From Stratiolaelaps scimitus (lineage: Eukaryota > Arthropoda > Arachnida > Mesostigmata > Laelapidae), in assembly GCA_019614645.1 (NCBI GenBank), contig JABWDB010000046.1, forward strand, positions 434,001 to 498,000: 64,000 nt of DNA, in the 5' to 3' direction. This document shows, piece by piece, positions 49,272 to 61,091 of the stretch (positions are counted from its first letter, which is position 1; each line of letters starts with the position of its first letter). A program made the position numbers and the translations under genes. The notes under the pieces were generated by a model. That model searched no databases. It was not told where the DNA came from and saw only the letters and a list, made by a program, of their open reading frames with translations.

Positions 49272-51920
49272 TAGAGCATGATCTGATATCGTACGTTGCT
49301 GTTTCACCGAAAGCTTCGTTAAGTAGTATCAGATTTGCCACAAACAATCATGCTATAAAGAAATAGAATAGGCCGACTCAGCTACAAATCATATTCGACT
49401 GTTTTCATAGATACGCCACTGGATCATTCGATTTTGACATCGTTGTAGAATACGTACATCATCATGCCATTGTAGGCTATTCTCCATTTTCGCATCGGGT
49501 CCATACAAACCAGACGCAATCCACCGGCCTGCAAATTTGAAAACATTAACAAATGTACGTCATGCATTGCCTTTAGCAATTGTTGCACGTTGACGAGTTC
49601 TTTCAAGTCTTTCAAACGTTTTCAAATGCGCTAAGATGGCATGTGCTGGTATACCACCGAGAGAACCTACTGAAGGTGTGCCGGTATTGGTCACTTCTGA
49701 CAATTGCCACTTAACGCATCACTCGTACGCCGATATGATCGTGTCATCGTTCATGACATGAATTAGAAATTCGCTGTATGAAGGTGAACTATTACTATTC
49801 ATTGAAAACTGCGTATGATAGCTAAGTTTAAAGGACTCTGGCAGCTAAAACAAGCATATATTGCATTTAACATTGAATGAATATCGTCTGGTTGAAGGCT
49901 GCGCTGTTCTAATACCTGAAATTTATTGCCTTGGCTGATATCGAGAGGCAAAACATTGCAAGCGCCGCGGCTCGCGTTGCCACGTGCCCCGCCGACCGAG
50001 ATGGCCTGATCCGCTGAAAGAAATACGCGACCCTTGGCATCTCTGAGAACAATTTGTATTTGCGCTTGCCGTTGTTCTGCGCGGACCATACGAACCACCA
50101 GAACCTCACCCGAGGTTCGTATTCCTGTGAAGAGTAGCTCTTGGGGGCCCTGCAAGTTTGAGAGAAAATACAGCCACCCACAATCAGATATATAGTAGTC
50201 GATGTTTACCAATTTCAGTGCTTATCTAGATCTATATGTGTAATTACAATTTTTAGTGTAGTAAGTCACTTGAAATGAGCCAGGGGCCGAGAAATACTCA
50301 GATTGCATAGCCTAAGCTAGGTAAGTTAATATTAACTAAAATCCTACTGGCAAAAACGCTGACGACTTCCTACAATAATCGGCAATCGACAAATCCTACC
50401 TGTATAATATACATGTAAGCTTTGATTTAAATCGGTAAATCTGCCAAATGTCGTGTCAGGGAAGTGCAACTTAGTAGAATATATATATATATATATATAT
50501 ATAATGTTTTTAATTCTATTTATCAGTTAGAATATATAAAAGAGTAAAAGAAACAAAGGGTTTGTTAGTTATCGACCTTCTATATGTAGCGTGCAAATGC
50601 ACATTTGTTACGCTCTTCGGGATTTCTCGAGGCGTTCATGGACGTTTATTTTCATAGTCTATATCAACCAGCCTGGGCCGTTTGCTTTGAACTAAGCAGA
50701 ACGTTGCGCCTTGTGGCTTATCAAAATGAGAGGAAGACCAGCAGAGATATAATATAGTGATAACGATATCCTTTCGAACAGAAATCGAAGATCGCTTAAT
50801 AACAACAGCGACTGTCATATGTCTATCTTGCCTTGTCGACATCATTAATCCGCAGCAATCTGATTGATGTTTTATCGAAATGGTAATGATGCAAGAAAAC
50901 CGCGCATTTCTGTTCTAGCTAGTGACATCTGCAGGGCACAATTTGCGTTTACTGTGCTTTGTTATTTATATTATCATTGCTATACTATTCCTTCAAGCCT
51001 TGAGTGGAATGATCCGTCTATGACCAGGATTGAATCAAACGCATTCTGACCGAGTGAAATATCATCGCCAGATTCGCAGGGAAGAGCCAGCAAATCGTAA
51101 CCATTACGGGAAGGCATTAGTGTCGCGCATCGTCCAACTATCAGATATTTTTCTAGAAAATAATAATTAGCATTATTCGATTATAGTCATAAGTGTCGAG
51201 TGCTTATTATCCGGTTGGGTGCAGAATCTCAGATTAGTATGAGCACTGCAATACAATACGATGCACTTTATTTGACCCAACAAACAGAGGCTAAAACGAG
51301 TAATATCTAGGGTATGCAAATACATGGGCATACAGGCCCTCAAGTATCTTCTCTGGTCGGAGAAGTACAACACTCCGCAAACATGGTCAATGGAACAGTA
51401 TACGGCCACGTGTTGTCAGGACGAAAGATAGACTCTTGGTGTGGAATCTGTTGCGTACTGGAAAAGTAATTTATTGCTTGAGTTGAGCACGACTGATGCT
51501 AAGAGAGACCTTCCGTTGTTTACAACGCCCATATGGACTCAAACCTATTTATTCTCACATACTCCCTTGTGTAGTTTAATTTATATATATATATATATAT
51601 ATATATGGATGCATTAAATTGTAGTAGTAGTAGTAGATAGTTGTGGTGGAGGTGTGACATGTATAGATTATATATGAGATAAAATGAGGGCCATCTAATA
51701 AATTTGGTGAAGAGAGGCCATTACTGGTGGTGTGACTATCATACCTCATATTCGAGGGCCACATGAGGCACGGGATATTCGAGCTTCTTTTCTTCATCCC
51801 GCATAAAGTATCCTCGGAGAACAGGGTCAGGCGACTGGTAATCGTAGGTGGGGAACACAGACCGTCGGCCATAGCGGAAGTAGAGGTGACAAGCCAAGAT
51901 CCGCACCAGCTCGTATAGGC
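35124..51920 (-). CDS. PEP-synthase / rifampicin-phosphotransferase-like enzyme, 26 coding exons
   Basis: Exons: 51920-51745, 50149-49916, 49528-49458, 49001-48957, 48576-48451, 47474-47038, 46792-46642, 46330-46275, 45726-45494, 45010-44768, 44423-44211, 43886-43766, 42408-42305, 41681-41503, 40773-40701, 40432-40328, 40117-39947, 39656-39434, 39099-39011, 38659-38438, 38261-38185, 37720-37493, 36954-36876, 36363-36238, 35769-35605, 35264-35124. All have GT/AG ends and consistent phases, giving 1362 residues from the second base of the first listed exon. That exon starts in phase 1, so at least one upstream exon with the start codon is missing. The family takes phosphate from ATP through a phosphohistidine and passes it to an acceptor. 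Bacterial RPH uses rifampicin and PEP synthase uses pyruvate. The acceptor of the animal proteins is not known to me. Order of parts: an N-terminal region (about 410 residues), a PPDK-type ATP-grasp, a helical linker and a C-terminal swivel domain. No stop or frameshift was seen, so the gene looks functional. Confidence 0.92.
37397..37434. repeat. (TTA)n microsatellite
   Basis: About twelve TTA units with one interruption, in an intron of the RPH-like gene about 60 bases after a 5' splice site. Confidence 0.85.
37847..37880 (-). pseudogene. U2 snRNA 5'-end fragment in an intron
   Basis: The - strand reads TCTCGGCCTTTTGGCTAAGA and then TCGAGGTGTAGGTC, following the U2 5' end for about 34 bases with two or three changes. 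It stops short of the Sm site. It lies in the intron between exons 38261-38185 and 37720-37493 of the RPH-like gene. Confidence 0.8.
38745..38773. repeat. (TA)n microsatellite
   Basis: About fourteen TA units in an intron of the RPH-like gene. Confidence 0.9.
41503..46330 (-). other. ATP-grasp module of the RPH-like gene (exons 8-14)
   Basis: Within the enzyme gene, these exons carry the nucleotide-binding signatures in the usual order. They are TGGKGSSLAVL (exon 45726-45494), FAVRSSCAGED and SAAGQMDTFLGV (45010-44768), VLFTCDPLTGD and SNFGLGE (44423-44211) running into SVVSALADPDTV (43886-43766), and LLQARPVT (41681-41503). This matches the PPDK_N ATP-binding domain. The VLFTxDP motif has Cys where Arg is common. 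Confidence 0.93.
43197..43223. repeat. Perfect 12-bp hairpin
   Basis: TATACTTGCATT pairs exactly with AATGCAAGTATA around a CCC loop, in an intron of the RPH-like gene. Confidence 0.8.
47650..48160. other. GC-rich block in an RPH-like intron, possible old insertion
   Basis: This stretch is clearly richer in G and C than the intron around it (between exons 48576-48451 and 47474-47038) and carries several short open frames on both strands. None has a motif I can name. Composition suggests a decayed transposable element, but that is inference only. Confidence 0.3.
49237..49267. repeat. (TA)n microsatellite
   Basis: About fifteen TA units in an intron of the RPH-like gene. Confidence 0.9.
50479..50503. 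repeat. (TA)n microsatellite
   Basis: About twelve TA units between the first two recognised exons of the RPH-like gene. Confidence 0.9.
51582..51606. repeat. (TA)n microsatellite
   Basis: About twelve TA units about 140 bases after the 5' splice site of the first recognised RPH-like exon. Confidence 0.9.
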
Positions 51921-52149
51921 CTTGTTATTCAACCAGCATATAAATAAATACGTTTATTACTCACTAGGCAGAAATAGGAATTAACATTTTATACCAGTGT
52001 ACCATATAGTGTGATACGTATGCAGGTCTGGTTTGTAGAATTAGCTATATACAGCATCGACTGGGAGTCGCTCGAGACAGCAGTATTAAAGTGGTTTCCT
52101 GTTCATTTCAGCTATATTATTATTATTAACAATTAACTAGTGTGAACGT

Positions 52150-53560
52150 GTACTCAGAGACCACCTTTCATTAGGGGTCTAGAGCGTTCGCTCCAACTGA
52201 TAGCGCGTTCAACGAGTGAGGCATCCAAGAGCTGAGATAGCATTGCCCTATTGAATGTCCAGAGATAAACGTTGTAAAGAGCAGTTGCCTGGTCCTTTTT
52301 CCTCCTTGAAAGTGATTTACGGTATTGAACGGCAGCTGTGTTCATCGTAGCAAATTGATAACATGTGCATGTATATGTAGTTTGCAGCCCAAGCGATTGT
52401 AGTACCTAAGAGACATTGGTCTTTCTATGGCGCATTCAGGGGCTCGCATGATTCAGGGGCTCTGCGACTGACGTTAGAAGACGCGAAAGTGTCAACCACA
52501 GTGCAATCCCAAACCAGAATTTTACCTCTGGAACAGAAGCTTTATTAACAACATATCATCAGGACTCCTCCCATCAGAGCGACAAATACGTGCTGATTCA
52601 CTAAAGCAAGAATTAGATGTGGAACGAAGAACGCTGCTCAAAGTCTCGTTTGTTAAGGAATATCTCGGGCTACGACCCGCACTATTTATACAAGAGAGTC
52701 CATAACGGCCAAGATAACCGACCGGCTCTCCACAGCGATGGGAATGTGGAGAAATTAGAGATTACCTTCTACACGTAAACCAACTGCCAGACGGGTACGT
52801 TGATAATCAAATGAAGTTCCCATATTAGAGGAGGGAACAGCATTAAGCCATGCTACTGCCCAAGGCCAAGTGAGGGCCTTCGATCTGGCTTGTTCCCCAT
52901 CGCTCGAAGTCTGATCAAGGAGAGACTGTCGGACAGATTCATGAAGAAGCTGCATCAATTTTCGCTGAATCCCCAGATTTTCTAACGGTAGCTTGTAAGG
53001 TAGGTTAATTTCCCATTTAGTTTATTTCTGGTTTATACAAGTGCTTCCAAGCATCTTCAGGTACTAATAGTTTCTTGACCAGATCATAAATCGAATACAT
53101 TGACGCGGTGACACTGGGTACAGCCAAAGGGGATGCTCCTGTCAAACCAAGTCAATCCATCCCAATAGGGAGAGCTGCTTGTATTTGCGTTATCGGAGAA
53201 AGCTGAATGTTTAAAAAAGAGGACAAAGAATCCAAAAACTGATCATTGAATAAGTCCAGTAGGTCACGTTTATATGACATATTGCAGCCTCTAAGTAAAT
53301 GAATAAATCTTCTAACAGATAACGAACTCCTCATTAAACATAAACCGCCGTGCTCTCCGATTATAGGCAACCTTTCCAGCATAATTCGAAGTTTTTCACA
53401 CTGTGATTTTAAACGTGGTCCAAATCCATTAGAAAGTAAGGGACATCCTAGTAGTTCGAGGTTGTCTCTTCCAACTTCTTTGGATCTAGGAAGTCCGTTG
53501 CGAAGCACCTGTACCAATGAACATCCGGTGGAAAGGTCTGCAGAGATTGTGAAAATTTCA
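52150..53560 (-). mobile_element. Non-LTR retrotransposon C-terminal remnant, AT-rich copy
   Basis: The - strand frame 53517-53152 reads LERLPIIGEHGGLCLMRSSL and HLLRGCN, then SFLNIQLSPITQIQAALPIG. This is the region after the RT catalytic core in a LINE type common in arthropods. Frame 52958-52755 continues with AVAWLNAVPSSNMGT and TRLAVGLRVEG, which belongs further towards the C-terminus. A further piece may be at 52345-52154. Frames are interrupted by stops and shifts. The copy lies just upstream of, or inside the first intron of, the RPH-like gene. It is related to, but much AT-richer than, the copy at 58 kb. Confidence 0.75.
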
Positions 53561-56475
53561 CTTTCGACTAGTATTCAACAAACTGATCACCTTGTTGAAC
53601 ACTAGTTGCTGATAATAATATCTTTTCATTGTGAAATAGCAGAGATTGTTCGTTGTATGCCTGGTACAACCCATTAAAGTCCGGGCATTCCCGGAACTCA
53701 TTAAGATGTGTTTAGTATAATAGTTCAATAGGGATCATTATTATCGAATATTCCGAACATCCTGTACATCAAAAATGCCTATTGTTGTAATTGGGGAAAA
53801 ACAATTTTTCTTTATATATATTGGCTTGGATGAGTTTTCTCTACACTCGCTACAATTCTTCGTGGAGCTGAATCGCGTCTTAACGCTGAGTTTGCCAAAT
53901 CTCGGGATTGAGCCGTCTGTGATCGCAGCAGGTATCAGAATGGACTTACGCTCTTTTACAATGGTAATGGTGATATATGGATAAGTTTCAGTTCACAAGA
54001 TTCTAAGTCCAATTTTTAGGTTATAAATGTTTCCGGATTCTCGTTTGTGCCTCTGGAATTTGCCAAATTATATGCGAAATTAGCAAATTACTTGTTCTAA
54101 AGGTTCTGATTTATATTAATGGAACTGGATTTAGACCTCTTTTACACGGAAATCATATGACACATTTGTGGAGTGTCAACGTTGTAAATTTTCCAATCTA
54201 ATATACTAATCATTTTTGTTTTTCTACCTAATTGCCTAGCTGTACACTCAAACCGGTGACTTACAAATGTCGCTTTTCACAGGATCGTCACAGCGAAGGA
54301 CTCTTAGAAATCTAATTAGCAGGTAGCGTATACATCCGACCAGAAACTGATTAACAGCAACCGCGGTCATCTTGGTCAAACTAAGTATTCTGGTTCTTGC
54401 ACTAAGTATTCCACTGTTATAAACGCTACTCTCAGCGAGACACCACTAGGCGAAGAACTGCGCCTGGACAAAACGATTTAACCAATATAAATAGCCAGCA
54501 AGCGCAAACATGAACCCACTTCGCTGGCTTTTTACTTCTACGTGGTGCGAAGACACCATTCACTTAGCACCACAGAAGAGGGAGTTGGCTTTGTAACAGC
54601 TAAAGCTCCTTTGGCAGCCCGGCACACTGACTGAAAAGGTTGTCACAGTCGCGACCACTCCACTAATAGTGCGTTTACTCACCTCAGAGGATTAGCCATT
54701 CCTGTCATTACTCCACGGCTCGCGAACGGGGAAGAGAAAGAATCGTTTAGTGATGGACACAAAAAATGATTCCAATCGCTGACGTCGCCGCCTCCTCCTC
54801 CGCCACCTCAACGATACGAACATGACTATCCCATTCAGCTTAGCGGTGCGACCCCGCAATTGAGCTGTCGTCGTCGTCGTCGTCGTTGTTCGCCTTGCAC
54901 AGTGTAGTGGGCCATGTGTCCTTGGCGTAATTGTTTTACGGCAGCAGATTTGCTGGTCCACCGCGCGTAGATAATCAGTCTTCTGTATCGGGCACGTTAC
55001 GTTGTCCGCTCGCGTTTCTATCCGATGTAATTTTCGTTGTATTTCCACGCCGTTGTATCGTCATGGTCGTCATTAATGAAGCTATTCGAGGTTAGATAAC
55101 AGAGATTGCATGAATCATCTTGTTCGATCTTCTATGGCAGATTTGTTGGCAAAAAAACAAGTACAATTCGGATGTCGTTCTTCCGTATGAACAAACGAAT
55201 CTTGCGTCTGATCGCGAGGACAGATAGGGACAAGCACAGGATCTGTTATACTCAATGACTCCTGGATACACAGTGTAATAAATCCTTGCTATTCTTGTCG
55301 GCCATTTCGGCTTGTCTCAAGACGTGATTTTGCAGCTGACATAATACAGCTAAATAGTCAGTATCAGGCTAATGATCCTGTGGATGGTCACAACTATTCA
55401 TGACGCCATTTTATCTCGACATCGTAACTCAAGCAGATGCTCTAGGGATCAGTCACAGAGTTTTAGGATAGGTTTTTGCTGATGAACATCCCTTGCCGAA
55501 GAGTTGACGTTGTGTGCATGGACCAATAAATCTATAGGAAGCTAAATTAGGTGCTGCGGATGCCGCCAAGATTTAAAGCGGCGTACAGGGCGTGGAGGCA
55601 AAAAATATACAGCCATTTCAGGATTGCCGATTGTATCTCCTGCCCTAACGGAATAGTCTATTTAGTGGAATAGCTTCTTTTGGGTAATACACCAAGCCGA
55701 TTGTAAAATAGCCACTTTTACTAATGGAGCTCTAGCTATTTAATTGTTTCCTGGGCTTCTAAGAGACGTTATGCGAGTTTAAGGAATGACATTTTGAAAA
55801 CCATGTTCCACGATGTTCCCGCGGTCAAACAAAATATAAGAGAGGAACCGCCACTTAATAGTAAATATGTATCATTTACATTAAGTGTTTGTAAATTCCA
55901 ACTATTTTCTTGTGGTTTTAGAACAATCAGTAGTAACGGGGTTGTCATTGTATATTACTATGCAATAATTTTTGAAAATTTAGAAAGTCTCTTCCACCTG
56001 CCACACGGTTTAGGGAAATTGAGCAGTCACTGGAGGCTTCGATTTAACTAAGGATACTTTCAGATCTTAAGAAACACGTGATGCTCTACGTGAAATCCGT
56101 AACTGAGCATGTGCCTTCGGGAGGAAAGGTTCTAATTTGCTCGCATGATAATTGACACTGGCAGTATTGCCGTAATAGTGCACTAATGGTCAATACGGTA
56201 TCACTCCTGGTAGAATGCTACGCAGTTGGCCATTTGTGCTTGGCCTAGTCGAGGCCACCACGTGGAACTCTGCGGACAAGCTTTATGTTGGCGTTCACGG
56301 TCATTTACAGATCACTTGTAAGATAAATAGGAGTAGACTATCGCTGTTCTCAACCCTGCAGCTACTACAGTAATCGATTCATACCAATCAATATCTGGCT
56401 ATGATTACCGCATCTATTATCATAGATGGTCGCCTTGATTAGGACTTACTATTAAAAAAGCGCTTTTCTCATCAA

Positions 56476-56523
<48 letters not shown>

Positions 56524-57989
56524 ATGAGCCGTTTAACGTTCGAGCATACGAAAGCAAGAGAATACACCTGAGGTATAATCTTTGCATTCACAACTGCCGG
56601 AGTACTGTTTTGCACTGAGCAAAAAGCAAAACACAATCTATTAATGGCAATATGATATGTATATTATATTATAAACATACCAGCTATCGTTTGTGTACAC
56701 AAAACGTAGTCACCTGTTCGAGCCCGGTGCATGCGCATACACAACCTGTGTCAATAAAGCGAGATTGAATAGAAATATTTATCAGAGGTCTGTACGCGTC
56801 TCGAGATTAACTTCATGATCAGTCAGATGATCTACGCCAGATGAACGCAGTCTTCCTGAGTCCTTGCATGGAAGTGAGCAAAATGCTAGCTTGTGCCCAT
56901 AATGTAAAAGCTCGTGAAATTTAGTAAGGTCTCCGAAACACCGGCATATTTAACCGTGCCAATGTATAATCACTCTAGCTTGCCTGCTGATAGCCGCATT
57001 GTTTGCGAAAAGACAATCATAGACTCATTGAGGGCATTGTTATGCAACGGTAAGTGGATACAATAATGCCCTTAGAAGTGTTTCTAGCATCCGTGCCAAG
57101 TGTTGAAGAACTGATTTTCTCTGATTACTATGAGACTAAGTAATTATTGACTTGTAGACCATGATTAGCCACCTTAGGAGATAATGATCGGGTAAAATTG
57201 TCAACCAATTTGCCCATTGCTTCTTGCGTCTGGCAGTCTAAGTAAAGCCGGCAACTGAACCGGTTGAAGCTCATCAACGAAATAGTAATTTGCGCGTGTT
57301 CACATCAATCTCAATAGATGATTACGTTTTAAGAGGAGATAGGAAACGCTTGTGGCTCCGCAGAGTGTGTAGACCAAAGTGATACACCTTGTTAAGGAGG
57401 AAGTTATGTTGAGAGTATGTTGAATATGTCCATAACATTAATGGTCCGTCTTGTTGATTCGGTATAATTTTTAACAATTGTCGCTTCGTATTCATGGAAA
57501 TATCGACGTTTTTCTCTGTATCACTTGGGCCTACACGCCCTCTAATTATTGAAACAGCCAACATATACCACAACATATGAAACAAAATAGTCATATATAT
57601 ACGACGAAAACGCACTTTTTTTAAAGAGGTTGAGGGATAAAATCTTCAAAAAGACACCAGAGCTTCACGTCTTAGGTATTCGCTGTGATAGTGCCGGACT
57701 TTTACCGGCTACAAATCCCCGAACTTATAACTTCGGGCACAAGACTTGAAGGGACCGGCTAGTAGCCATCGTAGGCTGACGAATGGGTGTGTAACCATCC
57801 GTTTACCCTAGGCTACCTTTGTCCTATCCCAGGTTTATCCTCCGGTAAGGGAGGTTCGACTAGGAACAGACCCTAGCTGCCAAACTGATATTTAGTGTTG
57901 GTATTCCCCAATGCTTCTTTTGTGTGAGGATCTTTTGTTCATTAAAGCATTCTATATATATGTTTATATTCTCATAATATTTCTTCTAC
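53561..57989. other. Region upstream of the RPH-like gene with no supported gene
   Basis: AT-rich sequence with one GC-richer block at 54.68-55.05 kb. On the - strand this block has ATG codons at about 54705 and 54696 and a good GTGAGT donor at 54680-54675. It is a candidate first exon for the RPH-like gene, but its phase does not fit the first recognised exon directly. A - strand frame at 57615-57322 begins with a hydrophobic segment and is not recognised. A (TA)n tract is at 56481-56522. Confidence 0.4.
56481..56522. repeat. (TA)n microsatellite, longest in the window
   Basis: About twenty-one uninterrupted TA units. Confidence 0.95.
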
Positions 57990-59025
57990 ACACTATTTGA
58001 AAGAATAACCATCGCCGAATCTTACTCTAAATGGAACCGGGACTGAGGCCGACATTGTCCCGAGGAAGGCGATGGCATTGCTCCTCTGCACAGCGAGGGA
58101 CAGGCGTTGCTGAAGGAAAGATCCTGCGCGCTTGTCCCCGGTGGCGCGGAACAGCCTATGGTAGACACCTTCGAGGAAGTTCGCAGTGAGGAGGCCGTGC
58201 CCGCCTAAGGGTGCAGCTTCAAGGGACGCCGCCGCGGACGCCCGTCTGGTCAACGGCAGTTTCACGGGAAGCAGAGAAGTGGGCGCGAGTTTCAGGGGGG
58301 AGGACTGCAGCAACCATGCCGGCGACCGCCGTAAGCGACGCTGCATAGCAAACGTCAGCCAAGCGGTGTACACTGAGGACGCCAAGGCCACCGAAGCGAA
58401 CCGGAAAGGTAACCTGCGACGCCGCTGCCGGAGGAAGCTGGAGGTTCAGGATCGTGGTCAGGGGGTCCAACACCAGGTCGTGATACGCGTGAAGGGCTGA
58501 AGCCTCAGTGCCGGCGGGGCTTGTCCTAAGCAAGTGCTGCATGCGTGCCGCCGAGAAACCAGACCCAAGGAGGAACAGCCCCTGGTGAGCCGACAACAGG
58601 GGCAGTCGGTCGAGCATCACTGCAGTCCTCTCGAAGCAACGGTCCAATAGCGGCCGGATGTCGTCGCCCGTAAGAGGGGAGCCGACGAGCTCGAGGGACC
58701 ACCTCTAGGCGCAAAGATCTCGAGGGGTGTGTGTGTGCCATTTTGGGGGTCTTATGGATCATCAAACTCAAAATTTGGCGGAAGTGGACAAAGAAAATAT
58801 GCTTCCATCGAGCTGCACCTGGTCAGCTAATGTTGCCCTTTTCAAGGATCGGAATAATGTGAGGATGGTCGATCTTTCGTTGACAATAAGGCCAAACTTG
58901 TTGAAGATTCCGATCGCCCGTTCCACGACAGTAAGCGCACCTTGGATATCAGATTCGAAGGTGGATGGACAAATGCGGAACAGCAAGTAGGTGTCATCTG
59001 GGTACGCAACAGACTTACAACGATT
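57990..59025 (-). mobile_element. Non-LTR retrotransposon RT remnant, GC-rich copy
   Basis: Read on the - strand, the catalytic box AYPDDTYLLF is at about 59010-58980 and is followed by a thumb-like segment (ICPSTFESDIQGALTVVERA). After a break, frame 58647-58219 gives LDRLPLLSAHQGLFLLGSG, HLLRTSP, NLQLPPAAASQVTFPVRFGG and LGVLSVHRLADVCYAAS, and frame 58391-57993 continues. The order is that of a LINE RT and its downstream domain. At least two frameshifts or deletions separate the pieces, so it is not active. YPDD instead of the usual YADD is noted. Confidence 0.8.
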
Positions 59026-59925
59026 AGCGGCTGAGATCTTAGGGAGAATGAAGTTAGTGTGGAGTTCCGATCTTAATTACCTTCCTCAACCCCGCTGACC
59101 TTTACTGCCCTGTCATTTGTCTAAAAGGTATGAACGAAATCATTCAACAACAGAGGAACCTAATTCTAATATTTAAAGGAAGAAAGAGTGCCGCACGCAA
59201 TTGAATGCGGCCGGCACTGAGATTTTCCACTGAGAATGCTTCAATGCATCACGGAGCTCATTGTTACTCCAATATCCCAATGACGAGGGGGCCTCGAAGT
59301 ACCCTGAAAACAACCACAAATCATCGTCGACTTCCTCCCATCCTTGAAAAAGGGCCTGAGACACTCACGCTTGAATGCCTCATCGTTCCTCGTCCATACT
59401 GGCATCGTCTCGTTCGCTTTGGCTCGAATTTCGATTCGGATGATGCTGCCATGAAATGCTGAAATGATGGGAAGCCCGAACGCGGCGGGGGGGGGGGGGG
59501 GCGTTCTTATATAACTGGCCAAATGTTAGCCTTGCAGCACAATTTTTTGATATACTGCTGCTTGTCACTGGTGTACATGTACCAGCATGCCAGACAGGTT
59601 TTTAACAAAGCGGCACTGCTCACGTGCACATTCATGTGCTCAGCAAATTCTAGACCAATATAATGAGCAGAAACACTACAAATGGCGAGTATACTTAAGT
59701 CTCAGACCAGTATATTTTAGCATTTAAATTGACGAGCATTAAAATCATGTGTTCACTTAAACTGATGCATCCATACATATCTGATATAGTTTTAAGCATA
59801 AAACCGAATGGGTAATCGGAAGAGCAAATATTTTTTACTTATCATGACATCTTACTGTAGTCATTGAATAAACACGACTCGGTCTCAATTTTCAATATAC
59901 AGTCAGATTCACCGATCATCGAGCT
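59026..59925. other. Spacer between two LINE copies
   Basis: Short frames only. A run of thirteen or so G residues is at 59487-59501. Nothing else is supported. Confidence 0.5.
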
Positions 59926-59929
59926 CACC

Positions 59930-60650
59930 ATAGCCGGCCATAGTTTCAAGCCAACGAACGTTCAAGCCAACGGGGGCACGCAGCGAAGAAGAAGACGATT
60001 GCCCGGATGCTCGACAGTCGTCAGAGGCCTATGGCGATCAGGGTTGCGAGATCCCACCGTACGGTGGCGACCACGGCACTACAGGTTCTGGCCCCCCAGA
60101 TCCCGTGGTCGCTGAGGATCGCCCAGTCTACGAGGGACGAGGCACATAGCCGCGAAACGGAAAGGGGCACGCCTACAAGCCAGAAGGGTTCGATTGATCG
60201 GCGGGCGAACAAGTGGCCCAACTTCTCACCGGCCAAGGACAATTCCAGCAGTACCGTCACAAGATCGGCAAGCCGGTGTCCCCAAAGTGTGCGCTATGCA
60301 CCTTGGGAGTCGATGACACGGCGCGGCACACCTTCGAGGCATGCCCGAGGCAAGTCTCGAAAACCACCGGCGAGACCTCGCGAAGAGTCACGAGAGTCGC
60401 ACGGCCTCTCCCGATTTCGTGCGAGGATATGGCCTCCATAAGGATCAGAGACAGAGAGGGATGGGCCAACATCCGAAGATACGCTGAGGCGGTGCTCAAG
60501 GACAAGCAAGAACTAGAGCGGCAGAGCGGAAGGCGGTGACGATCTCTAAGGGTGTCAAACGTTGGGTGTAGGGACAGGAATTCTTCAGGGTCTCTGCGAG
60601 GGTATTGCGGCGGTTTTCCAGGGGGCTCCATCCCACTTGGGAGGGGTGGG
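59930..60650 (+). mobile_element. R1-like LINE ORF2 C-terminal fragment
   Basis: On the + strand about 60006-60150 encodes LDSRQRPMAIRVARSHRTV and TALQVLAPQIPWSLR, the segment after RT in R1-clade elements. About 60210-60540 encodes HKIGKPVSPKCALCTLGVDD then TARHTFEACP, a C-x2-C-x9-H-x4-C finger typical of the ORF2 C-terminus, and stops at 60539. The two parts are in different frames. The sequence after the stop, to a G-rich stretch near 60650, is probably the element's 3' UTR. It is opposite in strand to the other two LINE copies. Confidence 0.8.
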
Positions 60651-61091
60651 AAAAGCTGCGTAGGTATTCCGTGTTACCCTTATTCGTATGACATTTTATA
60701 ACATTAGTAATATGTACACAAAACATATTATTTCACATCAAGAGTTTGTCAGCCGATAATCATTAAATCGAATCACAGTTAATCGGGTCTTGAAGAACAT
60801 AGAAAATCAAATTTCATCTATATTGGAGTCCCGAATAGATAATTTAGCTAGCAAATTAAGCCCAATATCAGCATTATGAAAGTGCAACTAAATATATCTG
60901 TACGATATACGCGCATCACACTGTCACGTCAATGAATACTACTGAGATCACTATGATATCATTTTGACCCGTATTGTTTTTAGTGCATCGGCTTTTGTCT
61001 TTTTGCTATGACATTTTCTGAAGCATAGGATAATGAGAACCCTCTTTGGGACAACTGCCTCATATTTAATAAATGTGAGTATCCACTTCTT
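60651..61091. other. AT-rich spacer
   Basis: No coding frame, repeat or RNA gene seen. Confidence 0.5.

Noticed and set aside
54675..54706. First exon of the RPH-like gene
   Set aside because: Attractive ATG and GTGAGT donor, but phase 2 does not join the phase-1 exon at 51920. Kept only as a candidate.
57322..57615. 97-residue - strand frame with a hydrophobic start
   Set aside because: No splice or family support, and it lies in AT-rich sequence next to a LINE 3' end.
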